Below, one piece after another: positions 4,288-7,335 of a stretch of DNA of 7,335 nt. A program made the translations under genes and the position numbers. The notes below the pieces were generated by a model. It was not told the origin of the DNA and did no database searches. It saw only the letters and a list, made by a program, of their open reading frames with translations. The DNA is from Chloroflexota bacterium (lineage in GTDB: Bacteria > Chloroflexota > Anaerolineae > Anaerolineales > Anaerolineaceae). Position 1 is the first letter of the stretch. The number at the start of each line of letters is the position of its first letter. The stretch covers positions 1 to 7,335 of the forward strand of contig JAKOSR010000171.1 in assembly GCA_029777225.1 (NCBI GenBank), written 5' to 3'.

Positions 4288-7200
4288 TTACCTGAAGATA
4301 ACAGGTAAGAACACGGGTTTGATGGTGGAAAGGATCAGGACATCAGCTGAAGCCGATTCCGTCAAGGACCCAAACTGATCGTTGCCATGGGCGGCAATAT
4401 TGGTTAAAACGCCTGCAGGAGCATCTTCATTGACGGTTACCTGGAAGGTTATCACAGTCGGAGGGGCAGGCAGGAGGGCCCAATCAAAGCAGATGGCCAT
4501 ACCATTGCTTAGTTCTGATAACGCCGCGTCGTTGTAAGCGAACTTGACACCTTGGGTTCCACCGGCGTTCTCGATACCAATAGTACCAATATCCTTAGGG
4601 CCAAGGATGTTGTCATAAGCGACAATTACCTCGAACTCTCCAGCAGTGTCATCCACAGCCTTTTGAATGAACATTTCCATGTCATATGACTGTGTCGGCT
4701 GGCCTTTGACCTGGAGATCATCCCACTCAATAATGTGGCCGGTCGGGATCCCGCCTGTTGTGAGATTAGCTAAGCTTAGGCCCTTATTAGTAGCCGAGTC
4801 ATACACGGCAACCATATCCCGCCATAGCATCGCAATCAAATTGTTGGGGCTTGCGGCGGTTGGAATGTCAGCGTTTACGGCCGGTTTAGGGCTATACGCT
4901 TCAATGTATGCGTAACCATCTTCTGTGAAGAGGATATTGTTGCCCACATTTTGGCCATAGAACCCGATTGGATCTCCTGGAGTAGCAAATTGCCAAGTGG
5001 ACTCACCAGAGACTGTGGCTTGTGATGCGATACCATAAGCTTGCAGGTTGACATAAGCACCGCTATTGGCCAGTGGCCTCGCGCACATTGGATTATTTTT
5101 ACTAGTGGACATTACATAGTTCCTGTAACTGGCAGACACGGGACCAGACCAAGTGATGGCATTTGTATCTGGATCATATACTGCGCCCCCAGTCACAGAA
5201 CCGGGTACATAGGTCACACCCACCGGTAGCACATCGTTTATTGAGTAGTTGATTAGATCAGCTGTGAAGTTGGTGATTCCAATCGAGTAAGTTATCGTAT
5301 CACCAGGGTCTACTTCCGCGACATCGGCGGTCTTGACCACATCGTCCGCGGCACGGACAACATCGATATCCGTGGAACCAATCCAGAGATTGCAATCAGT
5401 ATCCGCGCAGGTATCAAAGTAGCCGTAGAGGCGATCGCCTTCCTGGGTATCTTCATCCCAGGTGACAGCAATGCTGAAAGGTTCACCGCCAGGATTGGTG
5501 GCTGGAACAACAACATCGTAGTTGCCGACCTCGGGTGAAAGCGGGACCATGCCACTGGCGAGCGTGACCGAATCACCAGCCGCACCTGACCAGTTCTGCA
5601 CAACGATGAAATAGGTATCTTCCACGTTGTAGTAAATCCAATCCTTAGGCGCGTTCAGGTATTCAAGCACCGCACTTGTAGCGCTGGAGGCAACTTCGTA
5701 ATCTGCCGATGACAGCTCACCATTACCATCCAAATCGTAGTAGAGGAACATGTCAAGGTCGAGCGACGTGGAAGCGGTAATTTCAGCGACAAGACGGATG
5801 GTATAGGCAGGAACCACGAACTTCTTGACGAAGACCTGGTTGACGTCATCAATAGGGTCAGCAGGAGTGGGGTCTGGGTCCAGGGTAAAGGTTTCGATAT
5901 CCGCCTTGACCAAACCGGACTTGTAGACATTACCATCGGTAATCTCAACAGCGGTCAGGTCATCCATGGTACCGCCAGCCGCGTCGCGATGAGAAGTGAA
6001 TTTGACGTAGGTGGGAATGTTGCTGGCAACGGGAAGGACAGCCATGGGAATATGGGCGTCAGAAACTTGGGGACCAATACCACCTGTCGCTAAAACCTCA
6101 ACGTCATCTACCTGCCAGAACCAGTCCCAACCAGGCGCTACATATTGGAAACGAACTTGAACATTCGCCTGACCAATATATGCCGTCAAGTCGAGGGACT
6201 CTGTCCGTGGGCCATAATAATCAGCCTTGGCATAGTGGAGCAGATTGGTCCAAGTAGTACCGCCGTCTGTTGTGATATCAACATACCCATCATCCGAAGA
6301 CCCATAATCCCAAAAACTGGATTTAAATGAGAGTGTGGCGGTGTCATAACCTACCAAACTGAATACTGGTGAAATCATCCAAGTGTTTACAGCGTCACCT
6401 GCGTAGTCCGAGTTTGCATCTGCGAAATCTCCGGTTCCACCAGTTTCGTTGTCATTATCGGCTATGGCTCCACTCTGCCATTCGGCAGCTGAAGCCGGAT
6501 CCGCGCCGATCGTCCAACCTGTCAGTGGCCAGGTTTCAAAGTCTTCATCGATAAGTTTCACCGCGGTACCTGGATGGGTTGCGGTCGTTTCGAAAGTCAG
6601 TTTGCCATACAGCCATACATCTGTTTCAGCTGCGGAAACATCCGCCGTGATTGTGAGCTCCTGTGTACCACCAGCCGCAATCGTGAAGGAGCTGGGAGTA
6701 ACGGTCACCCAATCGGGTGCAGTCACTGTATAGCTGGCAGAAGTTGACAGAACACTTCGAACTGTTCGAGTCCAGGTACATTCCCCAACACACTTGCTAT
6801 CATAGAGGCTGGCCAAGTTCAAGGTAGCTGGGTCGCCATTGAGGGATGGGTCAGCAGCTTCGAAATTGGCAATAGTTTCATTCATCACCAAGCCGACCAA
6901 AGCTGTGTTTTGCAGGGCTACACGGCCAGCGCCTTCATCCTGCGGTGTGGCAGGGCGCATGACGCCTTCAATGGTGACACGATCAGCCAGCAGTCCGTCC
7001 TGAGCAGTCATCATCATGGCCGAGCGAATTTCCATGGGCGTCCAGGTTGGATGGAGGGCTTTCATGAGGGCCGCAGCGCCAGCATTGTGTGGGCTAGACA
7101 TGGAAGTACCCTGATAGAGGTCAAGTTCGTAGGCCGGGCTGGGGGCGATGGTGGCATCGGCAACCGCAGCAAGAATATTTACGCCAGGAGCAGTGATATC

Positions 7201-7335
7201 CGGCTTGAGTACATCAAAGGTCGTGTTGGGGCCGTAGGAACTGAAACCGGCAATAATATCCTGCCAGGCAGGATTAACGATCCGGCTGGTGGCAGCATAC
7301 ATGGTCGCTGTGGCCGTTGGATTGGCGTCAATCCA
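4288..7335 (-). CDS. Secreted subtilisin-like (S8) serine protease, N-terminal part missing
   Basis: The frame is open to the right edge; residues below count from the ATG at 7302, which is internal. Residues 19-50 (FSSYGPN, LKPDITAPGVNI) and the catalytic serine motif GTSMSSPH (65-72, Ser67) identify the C-terminal end of an S8 domain. The Asp and His of the triad must lie outside the window. Next comes a Fn3-like domain typical of large subtilases (about 125-245, with Cys171/Cys175). A choice-of-anchor J/MAM-like jelly roll follows (about 249-405, EDFE to WQVDDVEV). Then come beta-rich, PPC-like segments (about 412-645) with an EF-hand-like loop, DLDGNGELSSAD (523-534). A DUF11-like domain starts at about 655 and appears to be interrupted at about 723-942 by a nidogen-like domain, resuming with ITFQVTVNEDAPAG. 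The protein ends IKPVFLPVIFR. It is probably an extracellular or surface-bound protease for protein degradation. The stop is TAA. Confidence 0.93.
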   Translation of the reverse strand, partial: WIDANPTATATMYAATSRIVNPAWQDIIAGFSSYGPNTTFDVLKPDITAPGVNILAAVADATIAPSPAYELDLYQGTSMSSPHNAGAAALMKALHPTWTPMEIRSAMMMTAQDGLLADRVTIEGVMRPATPQDEGAGRVALQNTALVGLVMNETIANFEAADPSLNGDPATLNLASLYDSKCVGECTWTRTVRSVLSTSASYTVTAPDWVTVTPSSFTIAAGGTQELTITADVSAAETDVWLYGKLTFETTATHPGTAVKLIDEDFETWPLTGWTIGADPASAAEWQSGAIADNDNETGGTGDFADANSDYAGDAVNTWMISPVFSLVGYDTATLSFKSSFWDYGSSDDGYVDITTDGGTTWTNLLHYAKADYYGPRTESLDLTAYIGQANVQVRFQYVAPGWDWFWQVDDVEVLATGGIGPQVSDAHIPMAVLPVASNIPTYVKFTSHRDAAGGTMDDLTAVEITDGNVYKSGLVKADIETFTLDPDPTPADPIDDVNQVFVKKFVVPAYTIRLVAEITASTSLDLDMFLYYDLDGNGELSSADYEVASSATSAVLEYLNAPKDWIYYNVEDTYFIVVQNWSGAAGDSVTLASGMVPLSPEVGNYDVVVPATNPGGEPFSIAVTWDEDTQEGDRLYGYFDTCADTDCNLWIGSTDIDVVRAADDVVKTADVAEVDPGDTITYSIGITNFTADLINYSINDVLPVGVTYVPGSVTGGAVYDPDTNAITWSGPVSASYRNYVMSTSKNNPMCARPLANSGAYVNLQAYGIASQATVSGESTWQFATPGDPIGFYGQNVGNNILFTEDGYAYIEAYSPKPAVNADIPTAASPNNLIAMLWRDMVAVYDSATNKGLSLANLTTGGIPTGHIIEWDDLQVKGQPTQSYDMEMFIQKAVDDTAGEFEVIVAYDNILGPKDIGTIGIENAGGTQGVKFAYNDAALSELSNGMAICFDWALLPAPPTVITFQVTVNEDAPAGVLTNIAAHGNDQFGSLTESASADVLILSTIKPVFLPVIFR

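Noticed and set aside
7300..7302. ATG at 7302 as the start of the protease
   Set aside because: The frame continues as WIDANPTATAT to the window edge, and an S8 domain starting here would lack its Asp and His residues.

Overview
The window looks like chromosomal DNA from a Chloroflexota bacterium, probably Anaerolineae-like. This is judged from memory of protein families, not from a search. Three features suggest it: a surface protein built of repeats ending in YNWFWN, a large multidomain subtilase whose C-terminus ends in FLPVIFR, and a membrane-anchored LysM/M23 cell-wall hydrolase beside rho. GC content is moderate, roughly 50-60% in the genes. The intergenic region upstream of rho is clearly AT-richer. 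There is no sign of an insertion sequence, phage or CRISPR array.

Layout, left to right. (1) Positions 1-862, plus strand: the 3' part of a gene for a repeat-containing, probably extracellular protein, closed by a strong intrinsic terminator. (2) 1005-1403, plus strand: a small hypothetical protein with an acidic tail ending DEDIPF, the same kind of tip as single-stranded DNA-binding protein (SSB). (3) A hairpin at 1425-1452, flanked by A and T runs, acts as a shared terminator between this gene and a convergent minus-strand tRNA-Arg(CCT) at 1456-1529. (4) 1548-2627, minus strand: a LysM-LysM-M23 peptidoglycan endopeptidase. (5) 2672-3943, minus strand: transcription termination factor Rho. 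(6) 3944-4287: an AT-rich intergenic region with the rho promoter, a leader of about 190 nt, possible upstream ORFs, and a hairpin after the next gene. (7) 4288 to the right edge, minus strand: the C-terminal 1015 codons of a secreted S8 (subtilisin-like) serine protease with many accessory beta-sandwich domains.

How the parts fit. From 7335 down to 1456 everything is on the minus strand: protease, rho, endopeptidase, tRNA. Rho and the endopeptidase are 44 nt apart and could be co-transcribed, but a promoter-like sequence at 2634-2662 may also start an almost leaderless endopeptidase mRNA. The tRNA has its own extended -10 element directly after the endopeptidase stop codon. Most of the remaining genes concern the cell envelope or the outside of the cell.

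Most worth checking: the SSB-like C-terminal peptide on a protein that does not look like SSB; a DUF11-type domain in the protease that appears to be split by an inserted nidogen-like domain; and the rho leader, which is C-rich and G-poor and carries a 35-codon ORF overlapping the rho start, which together suggest autoregulation.
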